Source: Curvibacter sp. AEP1-3
GTDB lineage: Bacteria; Pseudomonadota; Gammaproteobacteria; Burkholderiales; Burkholderiaceae_C
Direction: 5' to 3'
Assembly (NCBI RefSeq): GCF_002163715.1
Contig: NZ_CP015698.1
Coordinates: 1,674,001-1,738,000 of the forward strand
DNA: 64,000 bases
This document shows, piece after piece, positions 50,480-58,657 of this stretch. The notes under the pieces are model-generated. The model saw only the letters and a list, made by a program, of their open reading frames with translations. It ran no database searches and was not told where the DNA came from. Each line of letters starts with the position of its first letter. Within the stretch, counting starts at the first letter, position 1. A program made the position numbers and the translations under genes.

Positions 50480-52225
50480 CTATCCGCGGACGATTGGATC
50501 ATTCTCAGCATGAGCAGCTGGTTGCAGCGCAGCGGCTGCGGTTGACCATTGGCCCAGTGAAGCCTGGTCAAAGGCCTTGCGTGCAAGAGGAATCGAAATA
50601 TCAACATGACTCAAAGCCCCCTCAGGTGCCTTTGCGACGTACTGGCGGCCCATCAGCCACCACTTCGGGTCTTTACTGATGCAGAGCTCAAGGATGGGCA
50701 GCAGGTCGTTGATTGGCTTGCCTTTGAGCTGCTTGGTTACGGCCTTGCCGAGGTCGATTTGCGCGAGCGTGGCAGCAGTAAACATGCGCCGAGCCTCGGG
50801 CATGTTAATGCGCTGAGTCAATCGAGCGCCGAGTAGCAGCACCGCACAGCGGTCCTCGCCAGAGCGTACGCCGCGGCCCATGCCTTGCTCGATGCGTTGG
50901 ATTTGCCTAAGCAACAGCAACTCCGTGCCGTCGAGAACTAAGGCTTCATTTCGCTCGACTAGGTCATGCACCTCGGGGATGCCATCGACGATGAGCAGCC
51001 GGCAGGCATTTTCCGGGAGATCTACGCCATCGTACCGATTGACCAGCACGGTCAACCCCATGTGCTTGTTTTTGAGCGCGACTACACCCTCGGCGATCGA
51101 GTCCTTGCTCAACGTCTGGTTCGCTACGCTACGCCAGAAGGTGGCTCGCGTGAACGACGGTACCAAGACTACAACGTTATGGTGGGCCGAGATAGCCTTT
51201 GCCAACGTCTTGACGTCTTCCTCGGTAATCTCAGGGTTGAACTCCTGGGGCGCGACGATCATGCGGTCACCAATCTCGCCAGCACCTTTAGGCTTGATCG
51301 GATCCGCGATCGCCTCCGGGTTTGCGTCGAGGTGGGTGATTAGGATGCCATCGTCGGCTAACGTTGCGGTCATATAGATCCGTCGCTTTGCGCGATCGAA
51401 AGCAGGGATCTGAGCGATGGGAAGGCAGCGCGGCTTGATCTGAAGTGCGTTAGCTCCGAATACGCATGTGCACAACGGGATTACGCCCTTGAGCAGCGGC
51501 CAGCTAAACTTCAACTCATCCGAATCTCGGTGTGCATCAAGGATCTCCAATACCTGTTGGCATTTATCCTGCCATGCCCAGAATGGCACTGCGATCAAAG
51601 TCTGAGGGTCGTTTCGATCAAGCTCTATCCAGCCAACTGCGGAGTACTGCTTCAGGTCGTCTTCGAATAGCTTGAGCAATGCTTTGTGGGCGGCATGCCC
51701 AGTGGGAAGGTCGATGCTGAACTGGTCGGCCACAGCATCGAGACAAGCATGCGCATCGTCGATGACGACGCTGCCCAGCGGGACACGGACGTTTCCAGCG
51801 CCGACACCGAACTGCGACTTCCCGTTGACCAGTTTGTCGATATTGGCGACCAGAATTGCCTGGCCGGACAGGAAACCAACATGATTGAGGTCGTTAGTGG
51901 CAGGGATGCCGAGGTCTTGCGCTTCCTTGAGTACCTGGGTCACCAAGTAGTTGTCCGGCGTGACGTAAATGGCCGGCCCGACCTTCTCGTTTAGACAGCT
52001 CTGAAGCGCCAGCAAGCCCACCAGCATCTTGCCGGAGCCGGTGTTCATTTTGATCGTGTTGTCACGCCGTGCACGCTTCTCGAACCACTTGTCCAAGACC
52101 TCGCCCTGGTTGGCGGAAGGAAACATGAACCGTGGGTGTCGTGCCAACGTCGTGAAAATCTGCCGGGGCTCAATGATCTCTGCCGCGCCGCTAATTGCGC
52201 CACTCAGCGCATCGAAATCCAGCAT
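50480..52225 (-). CDS. SF2 DEAD/DEAH-like helicase, ends at an amber codon
   Basis: 581 residues; start MLDFDALSGA at 52225 with GGGAGAGAG upstream. Motif I is MNTGSGKMLV (63-67; Met replaces the usual Thr after Lys), motif II VIDDAH (156-159), motif III IYMTATL. LVNRYDGVDLPENACRLLIV resembles XPD/DinG-type helicases, and motif VI is QRIEQGMGRGVRSGED. The stop is TAG, after which the same frame continues through a nuclease domain. It therefore looks like the front two-thirds of a broken or read-through helicase-nuclease. Such pairs act in phage defence or DNA repair. Confidence 0.75.
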   Translation of the reverse strand: MLDFDALSGAISGAAEIIEPRQIFTTLARHPRFMFPSANQGEVLDKWFEKRARRDNTIKMNTGSGKMLVGLLALQSCLNEKVGPAIYVTPDNYLVTQVLKEAQDLGIPATNDLNHVGFLSGQAILVANIDKLVNGKSQFGVGAGNVRVPLGSVVIDDAHACLDAVADQFSIDLPTGHAAHKALLKLFEDDLKQYSAVGWIELDRNDPQTLIAVPFWAWQDKCQQVLEILDAHRDSDELKFSWPLLKGVIPLCTCVFGANALQIKPRCLPIAQIPAFDRAKRRIYMTATLADDGILITHLDANPEAIADPIKPKGAGEIGDRMIVAPQEFNPEITEEDVKTLAKAISAHHNVVVLVPSFTRATFWRSVANQTLSKDSIAEGVVALKNKHMGLTVLVNRYDGVDLPENACRLLIVDGIPEVHDLVERNEALVLDGTELLLLRQIQRIEQGMGRGVRSGEDRCAVLLLGARLTQRINMPEARRMFTAATLAQIDLGKAVTKQLKGKPINDLLPILELCISKDPKWWLMGRQYVAKAPEGALSHVDISIPLARKAFDQASLGQWSTAAAALQPAAHAENDPIVRG

Positions 52226-52269
52226 CTCTCTCTCCCTAGTGCGGGTTATCGCCCATAATTTTCTCAAAT

Positions 52270-52306
52270 ATAACCGCACTAGGGGCCGACGGAGAACTTG
52301 GACTGG
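52270..52306. repeat. Relic of an ISB-like end
   Basis: AACTTGGACTGGTTAA here is identical to bases in the ISB left end (47322-47337), and the preceding GGGGCCGACGGAG resembles its inner repeat. A small footprint of a former insertion upstream of the helicase, which may have supplied or removed its promoter. Confidence 0.5.
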
Positions 52307-52456
52307 TTAAGCAATTATCCTCAGGCACGCGTGAAGCTCTGCAGGATTGCGATTTTCAAGATTTTTACTGAAGCATTGGGTAAACGAGTGAAGCGGCGCA
52401 TGCCCATCTTTGGGCCAAGAACAAAGGCCAGCCGCTCACGACCCATCCTAATACGG

Positions 52457-53020
52457 TCAAGTTTTAAGTGATGATGAGACACGGCCCAACTCAATCGCGA
52501 CCGAAACAACCGATGCGTCGGCCACATCTTTGCCCAGCAAGGCATGACAAATGGCACGGGCAGTCCTCACGCGCTCATACACATCAATGGCCGCGTCTTG
52601 TTCCGACTTTGGTGCATTGGCCCGTTGCAATGCCGCCAAACGCGTGTCGAACTCATCTGTCAAGTCATTGACGACTGCATCACTTGCTTCTCCGTCTGCG
52701 GCATGTAAGGGGGCGCCATGAAAAATTTCTCCATCCCATTCAAATTGGGTAATGGTTTGTTTCGCGCAATGGAGGATAGCTAACGCGCCCTGATCGGCAT
52801 GCGTCAAACCATCAGCTAACTCGAAATTGCAAGTACACGAGTTGCTATCGTAAAAGACGCTGGTCACCAAATCTTCGTATCCCATCTGCGCGACCATGGT
52901 CGCAAAGTTGAGCATCTCAACCAGCTCGCCCGCCTTGTCATGTCGAGTTGACAGACTGATACCAAGTGCAACAGCCGTGCCGGGTGACACCTGTCGCGAT
53001 TTTTCGTCAAGATAGTTCAC
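52457..53020 (-). CDS. Hypothetical protein, 187 residues
   Basis: Not recognised. Starts MNYLDEKSRQVSPGTAVALG. Acidic, soluble and helical, with a cysteine pair (NSCTCNFEL) near residue 62. The C-terminal segment DEFDTRLAALQRANAPKSEQ is probably a helix. It lies between the helicase and the XRE regulator, all on the minus strand. Confidence 0.55.
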   Translation of the reverse strand: MNYLDEKSRQVSPGTAVALGISLSTRHDKAGELVEMLNFATMVAQMGYEDLVTSVFYDSNSCTCNFELADGLTHADQGALAILHCAKQTITQFEWDGEIFHGAPLHAADGEASDAVVNDLTDEFDTRLAALQRANAPKSEQDAAIDVYERVRTARAICHALLGKDVADASVVSVAIELGRVSSSLKT

Positions 53021-53103
53021 TCCACCCTCCCTGAATTAAAGAAGTCATTCTGGCGCAACGATTCAGCTTAACCCAACTGCATTCGCCAAAAATTGTTCAG
53101 GCA

Positions 53104-53394
53104 CTACCGCTTAACCCTACCTCGGGATATCGGTTTCGCCGACTTCACTTTAGGCGGCACGCTTTTCGCGGGGCTGAACAACTCTTCAATTTCAACCTCC
53201 AGCGCACCTGCAAGTGTGTGCAGCATGGTCAAAGTGGGATTGGCCAACCCTGCCTCGATCCGGCTCAAATAAGTCCGGAACATGCCCGTGCGGTCAGCCA
53301 AGTCTTCTTGCGTCAAGGACTTTTCATAACGCAGCTCTTTAATCCTTAAGCCAAAGGACTTTTGCGGGGGCAGTTGGCGTTGTGACACCACCAA
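53104..53394 (-). CDS. XRE-family transcriptional regulator
   Basis: 96 residues, nearly all a Cro/CI-type helix-turn-helix: RIKELRYEKSLTQEDLADRT, then FRTYLSRIEAGLANPTLTML. A basic tail (KSAKPISRGRVKR) follows. Divergent from the zinc-ribbon gene, with a pair of 9-bp direct repeats in the gap that could be its operator. The narrow gap suggests it controls both directions. Confidence 0.8.
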   Translation of the reverse strand: MVVSQRQLPPQKSFGLRIKELRYEKSLTQEDLADRTGMFRTYLSRIEAGLANPTLTMLHTLAGALEVEIEELFSPAKSVPPKVKSAKPISRGRVKR

Positions 53395-53414
53395 AGTGTC
53401 GATTTGGTATATTC

Positions 53415-53439
53415 ATTCGTACACACACCAATTCGTACA
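53415..53439. promoter_or_regulatory. Direct repeats in the divergent promoter region, candidate XRE operator
   Basis: ATTCGTACA at 53415-53423 and 53431-53439, 16 bp apart (about 1.5 helical turns). TATATT at 53408-53413 could be a -10 element for the + strand genes. Confidence 0.45.
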
Positions 53440-53458
53440 TTTACCGAAGGGAGCGAGA

Positions 53459-53677
53459 GTGAACGAGGAAATCAAATCTGCATCAGGCCCGCTAGCGCAG
53501 TTCTGCAGTGCATGCGGCAACAAACTGCAGGACGGTATGAAGTTTTGTGGCGGGTGCGGCCTTGCGTTGGACACCGGAGGATTCGGTAACGCCTCCCATG
53601 GGGATCAATCGGCAGAAGCATCTGACCTGCATATCGGCGACCAGAACCTGACCATTGCCCAGGGCTGGGGCTACTAA
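53459..53677 (+). CDS. Small zinc-ribbon protein
   Basis: 72 residues from a GTG at 53459 with GGGAGCGAGA upstream; a longer GTG frame would start inside the operator region and is less likely. Two CxxC pairs: QFCSACGNKLQDGMKFCGGC. Such ribbons occur at the N-terminus of membrane or regulatory proteins. The next gene is a short membrane protein, so the two may once have been fused or work together. Confidence 0.6.
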   Translation: MNEEIKSASGPLAQFCSACGNKLQDGMKFCGGCGLALDTGGFGNASHGDQSAEASDLHIGDQNLTIAQGWGY

Positions 53678-53695
53678 TTTGGCGGTCTGGCTGTC

Positions 53696-53914
53696 ATGGC
53701 ACTCATCGTATGGCTGCTGGGATCCATGTTTCTGATTGGCTATCTCGCGATCGGTGTTTTCATGTCCCGATACGTAATGAAGCATCTGGTTGAGTGGCAC
53801 CCAAACTACAACACTCTGGATAACGTGTTCAGCGCAAAAATCTGGATGGTGCTGGCGTGGCCTTTGCGCATGCTCGTATTGCTCTTCAAGCTGAGCGCAA
53901 ATCAAGTACTTTGA
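53696..53914 (+). CDS. Small membrane protein, 72 residues
   Basis: Two hydrophobic segments: LIVWLLGSMFLIGYLAIGVF and IWMVLAWPLRMLVLLFKL. Starts 18 bp after the zinc-ribbon gene on the same strand, and ends just before a lipoprotein gene. Family not recognised. Confidence 0.55.
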   Translation: MALIVWLLGSMFLIGYLAIGVFMSRYVMKHLVEWHPNYNTLDNVFSAKIWMVLAWPLRMLVLLFKLSANQVL

Positions 53915-53919
53915 CTCAC

Positions 53920-54315
53920 ATGCCGCAAACAAATATGCACAAATCTCAGCCCACTCGTCGCAATGGCTCGGCCCCTTTTTTGACCACCGCACTCCTTTGT
54001 GGCGTAGTCGGCCTGCTGACCGGTTGCGGCGGGTCGAAACCTACTGCTGAAGAGATCGCAAAGGCCATACGACCGAAATTTCCTTCGGATTATGTGCTGA
54101 CCGTTGTATCAGTCGAAGTGACAAACGTGAATTGTGCGACGAAGGTTGACGGCTATCTTTGTGATTACGAGGTGCTGCTCAAAGGCAATAGGCGTCTAAT
54201 GAAACAAGGCAAGTTCTATGAAGACCCCGTGGAGCAGCGATTCCCTAAAAAGTCATATCTTGTGAAGGGCGATCAGGGTTGGATCGACCAACCCATCATG
54301 CCCTCCATGTTGTGA
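53920..54315 (+). CDS. Lipoprotein, 131 residues
   Basis: Start at 53920 (or 53935). Basic N-terminus, hydrophobic core FLTTALLCGVVGLL and lipobox LTGC, so it is lipid-modified at the cysteine and anchored in the envelope. The mature part has two more cysteines (NCATKVDGYLCDYEVLL), probably a disulfide. Third gene of the zinc-ribbon/membrane/lipoprotein run. Function unknown. Confidence 0.65.
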   Translation: MPQTNMHKSQPTRRNGSAPFLTTALLCGVVGLLTGCGGSKPTAEEIAKAIRPKFPSDYVLTVVSVEVTNVNCATKVDGYLCDYEVLLKGNRRLMKQGKFYEDPVEQRFPKKSYLVKGDQGWIDQPIMPSML

Positions 54316-54372
54316 CTCATATCGAATGGAGACGTATTGCCAACCTGAATCAAACGAAGAGGTGTGTAAGCG

Positions 54373-55338
54373 TCAGCTACGAGTTCGCAGCAAACGCAAT
54401 CCGTCAGTGACTTGGTGAGTCAACCCTGCCTTTTGCATGTTGGCGATGCAGTCCGGCAATGAACCCCACTGCTGCCCGCCGTGACGCAAAAAAAGCGATA
54501 CCGGCCGGTCAATGAAGTGAACCACGACATGGGCCACATCGGGTCGCCCTTCATGCAACTCCAATCCTGGATCAATTTCCGTGATAAAGGATAGGTCTGC
54601 TCTTCTGGTACCGTGCACCAGGATGTCAAGCTGCGGCGAAGCAGTTGCATCCAGAGCGGGCAAGTGTTGGATAGCTCCCATCAATCCACCGACGGCAAGG
54701 TCTTCCCGCTTCAATCGCGCCAGGCCTTTGGCCAGCCGGCTGGCACTTCGGGGAGCGCCCGAACGGTCAATGAAATAGACGCTGGAGAGCTGGTTGCTGC
54801 GCTGAATCCAATGCTGCCAGTCGTTTTGACCAAAGGACCGTAACCGCAGGGTCTTCTCTTCCGGATCCTTGTCTATGCAGTGACCATAGGTCTTGAGCAC
54901 CTTGTAGATAGTCGGTAAGCTGGCCTGGGTTTGCTCGGCGATGGTGCTGATGCTCACGCTAGGTAGAGAGTCGAGATACCGTTGGAGCAAATAGGCAACC
55001 ACGGCTTCCTGGCTGGCGGTGCTGGGTTTCCTGACATGGTCACTTGCTGCGCCAGCAGCATCCCTTGAAAGCACCAACTCGCGCTCTGCTGGCAATCGGG
55101 TGTCGTGCAGCTTGATGCGTTTGCCAATTTTCGGCAGCGCGATCTGTTTGAACTGTTCAAACTCCGTGACCACCCGCTTTTTGGCCAGTGTGCAGTTGTG
55201 CAGGTAGATATGGGCCTCGGTAACGGCGGGGCGCTCCTGCAACGCGTACGCAGCCTCCAGCAACAGGGTGCGCAGGTCGCGGGTGTTTTTGAGGTCGTGC
55301 GAGTGCAACTGGATGGGGATATCCGATTGATTGGGCAT
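54373..55338 (-). CDS. Hypothetical protein with a helix-turn-helix-like segment, 321 residues
   Basis: Family not recognised. The middle part (LPSVSISTIAEQTQASLPTI, then YKVLKTYG) resembles a helix-turn-helix. The N-terminal third is basic (IALPKIGKRIKLHDTRLPAE). The C-terminal half has beta-like segments (PQLDILVHGTRRADLSFITE, VAHVVVHFIDRPVSLFLRHG). Adjacent to the IS66 genes inside the unit. A regulator or an abortive-infection-type protein are both possible. Confidence 0.5.
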   Translation of the reverse strand: MPNQSDIPIQLHSHDLKNTRDLRTLLLEAAYALQERPAVTEAHIYLHNCTLAKKRVVTEFEQFKQIALPKIGKRIKLHDTRLPAERELVLSRDAAGAASDHVRKPSTASQEAVVAYLLQRYLDSLPSVSISTIAEQTQASLPTIYKVLKTYGHCIDKDPEEKTLRLRSFGQNDWQHWIQRSNQLSSVYFIDRSGAPRSASRLAKGLARLKREDLAVGGLMGAIQHLPALDATASPQLDILVHGTRRADLSFITEIDPGLELHEGRPDVAHVVVHFIDRPVSLFLRHGGQQWGSLPDCIANMQKAGLTHQVTDGLRLLRTRS

Positions 55339-55589
55339 TTCGTTGCAGTCGGTAGCCTGTATTACCTAGCGAGTAGAAATGCTGGATTTTAGGTGCGCAA
55401 GTAATTTAATGCGCGCCTTATTTAATCGCAAAATTGCCAACCGAATCAGAGTACGCGGGCAAAAAAGCTGGTGCTCCCGAAAGGTGGCAAATCAAGGGCG
55501 CCACGTCCGCGCCGAACGAAAGCATGGGCGTGCCGCTTTTAATGTCACTGGGGGCCTAAGCGGTACTGAATTGATTCCAGTGACACGTA
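55339..55589. other. Gap between cargo and tnpC; no IS66 end found
   Basis: I looked for a GTAAGCG-type end here, where a simple IS66 would terminate. Only CTAAGCGG (about 55559) is vaguely similar. No gene. Confidence 0.45.
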
Positions 55590-57536
55590 TTAGGCGACCA
55601 ACTTGACTGCGGCAGCTTCGTCTTCAAATTCTTGCTTCAGAGCCCAGGGCAGAAGCGCCTCCAAGTCGGTTTGCGACTTGGCGTATGGCATGCGCTCGAT
55701 GACGGCCTTGAAGTACCGATAGGGGTCAACCTGATTTGCTATGCAGGTCTGCACAAGACTGTATAGGACTGCATTGGCTTCCATGCCATCGACACTTTCT
55801 GCAAATAGCCAAGCCTTCCTGCCCATGACAACGCGTTTTATGTCGCGCTCGGCAATGTTGTTGTCAATTGAACATCCCGGGTCGTCGAGGTATTTCTTCA
55901 TTGCAGGCCACTGATCCAAGGCGTAGCGAACGGCGTTGCCGAGTGCGGTTTTGGGAAGTACCGTATTGCGATGTTCTTTGAGCCAAGCCTCAATCCGAGC
56001 GACGAGGGGGCGACTGTCACGATTCCGAAGTGCCAAAAGCGCCTCATCCGTAAGCCCCTTGCCGGAACGTTCAACAGCATAGAGCTCGCCAATCAGTTCA
56101 ATAATTTCCGCCGCAACCGAATCAGAACGTGCAGGCGATGGGACAAGCTTCAGTGCGTCAACAAACTTTCGTCGAATGTGTGCCATACAGGCAATTCGAA
56201 CAGCCTCGCTGACGGAGTTGTATCCTGCGTAACCGTCGGCCTGCAGCTTTCCGCTGTACATAGATCCATCGTCTTGAGTCAGGAAGTTCAATGCGTGAAT
56301 ACCGGCCCGTGTTTGCTGGTACTCAAACACGACCATTTGCTGTTCCGCCTTGGCGCCACTGCGGAACAACCAAAGATAGGACTGTTGCTCCGGGCGACGC
56401 CCTGGCTCTTTCAGCACTTGAACCGTAGTTTCATCGGCATGGATCAATGGCTGCGACAGCAGCTTTTCCCGCAAGAGGATGTGCAACGATGTGAGGCGAT
56501 CCCCCAACGTGATCATGAGGTTTGCGAGGGTGGTTCGGTTGAGCGGCACGCCGCTCGCTGCGGCCATATCGACCTGACGATAAAGCGGGATTCCGAATTG
56601 GTATTTGGCTGTCGCGACATCGGCCACAAATTCAGGTGACCCGTACGAACTGCCCGCAAACATTCGGAGTGGCATCGGCGCACTGGTAAATCGATTGCAG
56701 CAGCGGCAGTGGTAATTTGCCTGCGCGTGCCGACGCACCACGTGCCGCTTGGGGATCGTGTACATTTCCTCTGCGACAGTTGGGGAAAGTTCAATTAGCT
56801 CGCCATTGCAGGCTTGGCATTTGCGTTCGTGCGGTTGGAGTTCGTGACGGACATCTTCCCGTGGCAGGTGAGCAGCGAGTGGTTTTCGCCCCCCACCCGA
56901 AGCGGCGAGGCGCAGTTTCTTCTTTGGCTCCGCGTCGTCGCTGATGACCGGTGGCGAGTCAGCTTCAGCGCCGGGGCTTGATACCTGCAGTTTCTGCTCG
57001 CTACTCGTGCCGAACTGACGTTCCTGAGCCAACTTGAGTTGCTCGGCCAGTCGGGCACATTCTGCCTCGGCTTGTTCGCGCGCTCGTTTCTCACCCGCAA
57101 TCTGTTTTGCCAGTACCTCGATGGAGGTAAAGATGATTGACCCGACGTCGCCAGCCTTGCGCAAGACGATTCGCTTCATCGAGCAGTATGTATGCAGGTC
57201 AAGTATGGCCTCATCCGGACCTCGGCCTGCCGACAATTCGACCACAGGCTCTGGATCTAGGATTGGAAAAATCTTTCCATCAACAACGTCGAAGATGGGC
57301 CCACCAAGTCCACTCGCTGTGTCAGTCCAGCCGTCAAGTTCTACTGGGTCTGCCGGGCCGAATAATTCTGCGCCCTCTGCAAATGTCCGCTGTATGAAGC
57401 GCGTCGCGAATTCCGGCTCCACTTGGGCGATTCGGGCCACCCGAGCGCTTACATAAGGACTTGCAGCCCCTTGCGCTTGATCAGGCTGAGGAGCGTTGCT
57501 GTAGCTCCCGTTGGAGTGCGTAGGCTTTGTTCCCAT
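55590..57536 (-). CDS. tnpC: IS66-family transposase TnpC
   Basis: 648 residues. It has a coiled-coil/DNA-binding section (AECARLAEQLKLAQERQFGT then SSEQK), a zinc-binding region (CQACNGELIELSP; HCRCCNRF) and the DDE core with LIHADETTVQVLKEPG, KLQADGYAGYNSVSEA and SIDNNIAERDIKRVVMGRKA. The N-terminal ~130 residues before the coiled coil exceed the usual ~520-residue length and overlap the XRE gene by 88 bases, so the true start may be further in. It appears intact. Confidence 0.85.
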   Translation of the reverse strand: MGTKPTHSNGSYSNAPQPDQAQGAASPYVSARVARIAQVEPEFATRFIQRTFAEGAELFGPADPVELDGWTDTASGLGGPIFDVVDGKIFPILDPEPVVELSAGRGPDEAILDLHTYCSMKRIVLRKAGDVGSIIFTSIEVLAKQIAGEKRAREQAEAECARLAEQLKLAQERQFGTSSEQKLQVSSPGAEADSPPVISDDAEPKKKLRLAASGGGRKPLAAHLPREDVRHELQPHERKCQACNGELIELSPTVAEEMYTIPKRHVVRRHAQANYHCRCCNRFTSAPMPLRMFAGSSYGSPEFVADVATAKYQFGIPLYRQVDMAAASGVPLNRTTLANLMITLGDRLTSLHILLREKLLSQPLIHADETTVQVLKEPGRRPEQQSYLWLFRSGAKAEQQMVVFEYQQTRAGIHALNFLTQDDGSMYSGKLQADGYAGYNSVSEAVRIACMAHIRRKFVDALKLVPSPARSDSVAAEIIELIGELYAVERSGKGLTDEALLALRNRDSRPLVARIEAWLKEHRNTVLPKTALGNAVRYALDQWPAMKKYLDDPGCSIDNNIAERDIKRVVMGRKAWLFAESVDGMEANAVLYSLVQTCIANQVDPYRYFKAVIERMPYAKSQTDLEALLPWALKQEFEDEAAAVKLVA

Positions 57537-57748
57537 TGGGTTACCGAAGCGGTGCTGGTACCAAGGTAGAGCGCCAATACAGCCTGGCTAACCCCATTCG
57601 ATTCGCGAATTGCACGCACATCGCCGGCCGAGACAGACTCTCGGTCAGGGACAGCAACTCTCGTTCGACGTAGGGCACGAACATCTGTTTTTCCTTTGGA
57701 CACGGTACGCGCACTCTGCTTGGTGTCCTTATTGCGAATACTTTTCAT
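57449..57748 (-). CDS. XRE-type helix-turn-helix gene inside the IS66 module
   Basis: 99 residues from MKSIRNKDTKQSARTVSKGK (start 57748, GGAGGTGAG upstream). The C-terminal half (SAGDVRAIRESNGVSQAVLA, then YLGTSTASVTQWEQ) is a HigA/antitoxin-like fold. It sits between tnpB and tnpC, an unusual passenger position, and overlaps the annotated tnpC start. It may regulate transposition or be an orphan antitoxin. Confidence 0.65.
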   Translation of the reverse strand: MKSIRNKDTKQSARTVSKGKTDVRALRRTRVAVPDRESVSAGDVRAIRESNGVSQAVLALYLGTSTASVTQWEQSLRTPTGATATLLSLIKRKGLQVLM

Positions 57749-57860
57749 GTTGCTCACCTCCATGGGTTCCGTTGGGCGAGCCACCTCTTGCTGCAAACTA
57801 TATGGCATTGACAGATAGTTTGCAAGAAGGGTCGGCTCATAAAAATTCGTCCTGCAATGG

Positions 57861-58211
57861 TTAAGCGACTACAGATGCCCTCACCGGCTTGTGGGCTTGG
57901 CGCTGCTCAATGTGCAAGCCGTCAAGGAGCCACGCCAGTTGGCGGCGCGTAAGAAGTACGGATTCGGTTCCCGTGGTGGGCCACCGGAAGCAGCCCTTCT
58001 CCAAACGCTTGTACAACAGCCAAAAGCCATTGATGTCCCAATACAGTAGTTTGATTCGGTCACGCCGGCGACCACAAAACACGAAGATTGCGGGCGAGAG
58101 TGGATCGAATTCCATCTCGTACTTCACAATGGCTGACAACCCATCGATTGACTTGCGCATGTCTGTGAAGCCGGCGGCCAACCAGACGCGATCTGCAACG
58201 AAGTCGATCAT
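57861..58211 (-). CDS. tnpB: IS66-family TnpB
   Basis: 116 residues, the standard IS66 accessory protein: VWLAAGFTDMRKSIDGLSAI, FVFCGRRRDRIKLLYWDING and FWLLYKRLEKGCFRWP. Start overlaps the tnpA stop by four bases. Confidence 0.92.
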   Translation of the reverse strand: MIDFVADRVWLAAGFTDMRKSIDGLSAIVKYEMEFDPLSPAIFVFCGRRRDRIKLLYWDINGFWLLYKRLEKGCFRWPTTGTESVLLTRRQLAWLLDGLHIEQRQAHKPVRASVVA

Positions 58212-58576
58212 TGCGTAACTCCCGCAACGGCTTTCAGCACATTGGCAAGGTGCTTAGGATCAACGCCGAAAGGAACGTCCACAACCCATTGCCTGTCGTC
58301 TAGTCGGATTCGGATATCACGAATACAACCAATCCTGGTGTCCACCACCTCTGGCTGCGCCAAGCGCACTGGAACCAGAGACATTGGTTTTTCGATGGTT
58401 GGTGGCACCGGAACTTTCCCAGTTAACGGGGCAGCTAGCAGGAGTTTCCAGCGGCTGAAAGTCTTAATGTTCAGCCCTGCACTGACGCAGTACTGGCTCT
58501 GTGTTTGCCCTGATTTACGCCATTTCCTGAGATGACGTTCCCAGTAATCTTTGCCGAGTCGAGTTAGTGTTGCCAT
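58208..58576 (-). CDS. tnpA: IS66-family TnpA
   Basis: 122 residues from MATLTRLGKDYWERHLRKWR (58576). Helix-turn-helix region SGQTQSQYCVSAGLNIKTFS. First gene of the IS66 module, 81 bp from the right inverted end. Confidence 0.85.
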   Translation of the reverse strand: MATLTRLGKDYWERHLRKWRKSGQTQSQYCVSAGLNIKTFSRWKLLLAAPLTGKVPVPPTIEKPMSLVPVRLAQPEVVDTRIGCIRDIRIRLDDRQWVVDVPFGVDPKHLANVLKAVAGVTQ

Positions 58577-58657
58577 TTCTTTACCCAGAGTTGTGGAGGC
58601 TCTTAGCTTCATGGGCTACCTCAATCGCGTCTAGTACGTGTAGAAATGGGCGCTTAC

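Larger units (their letters stand above)
47564..58657. mobile_element. 11.1-kb IS66-type transposon with defence-like cargo
   Basis: Left end GTAAGCGCCAATTTCTCC at 47564; right end, read inward on the minus strand from 58657, GTAAGCGCCCATTTCTAC. The ends agree at 18 of the first 20 positions. The unit sits in ISB orfB between copies of CATCGATC. It carries tnpA, tnpB, an XRE gene and tnpC at the right. The rest is cargo: PIN, XRE-ImmA, helicase/nuclease, hypothetical, XRE, zinc ribbon, membrane protein, lipoprotein and regulator genes. No second IS66 end was found next to tnpC (55339-55589), which argues that the whole 11 kb moved as one unit. Confidence 0.8.

Noticed and set aside
55339..55589. 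A tnpC-proximal IS66 end
   Set aside because: No GTAAGCG-type sequence in the right orientation; the true ends are at 47564 and 58657.
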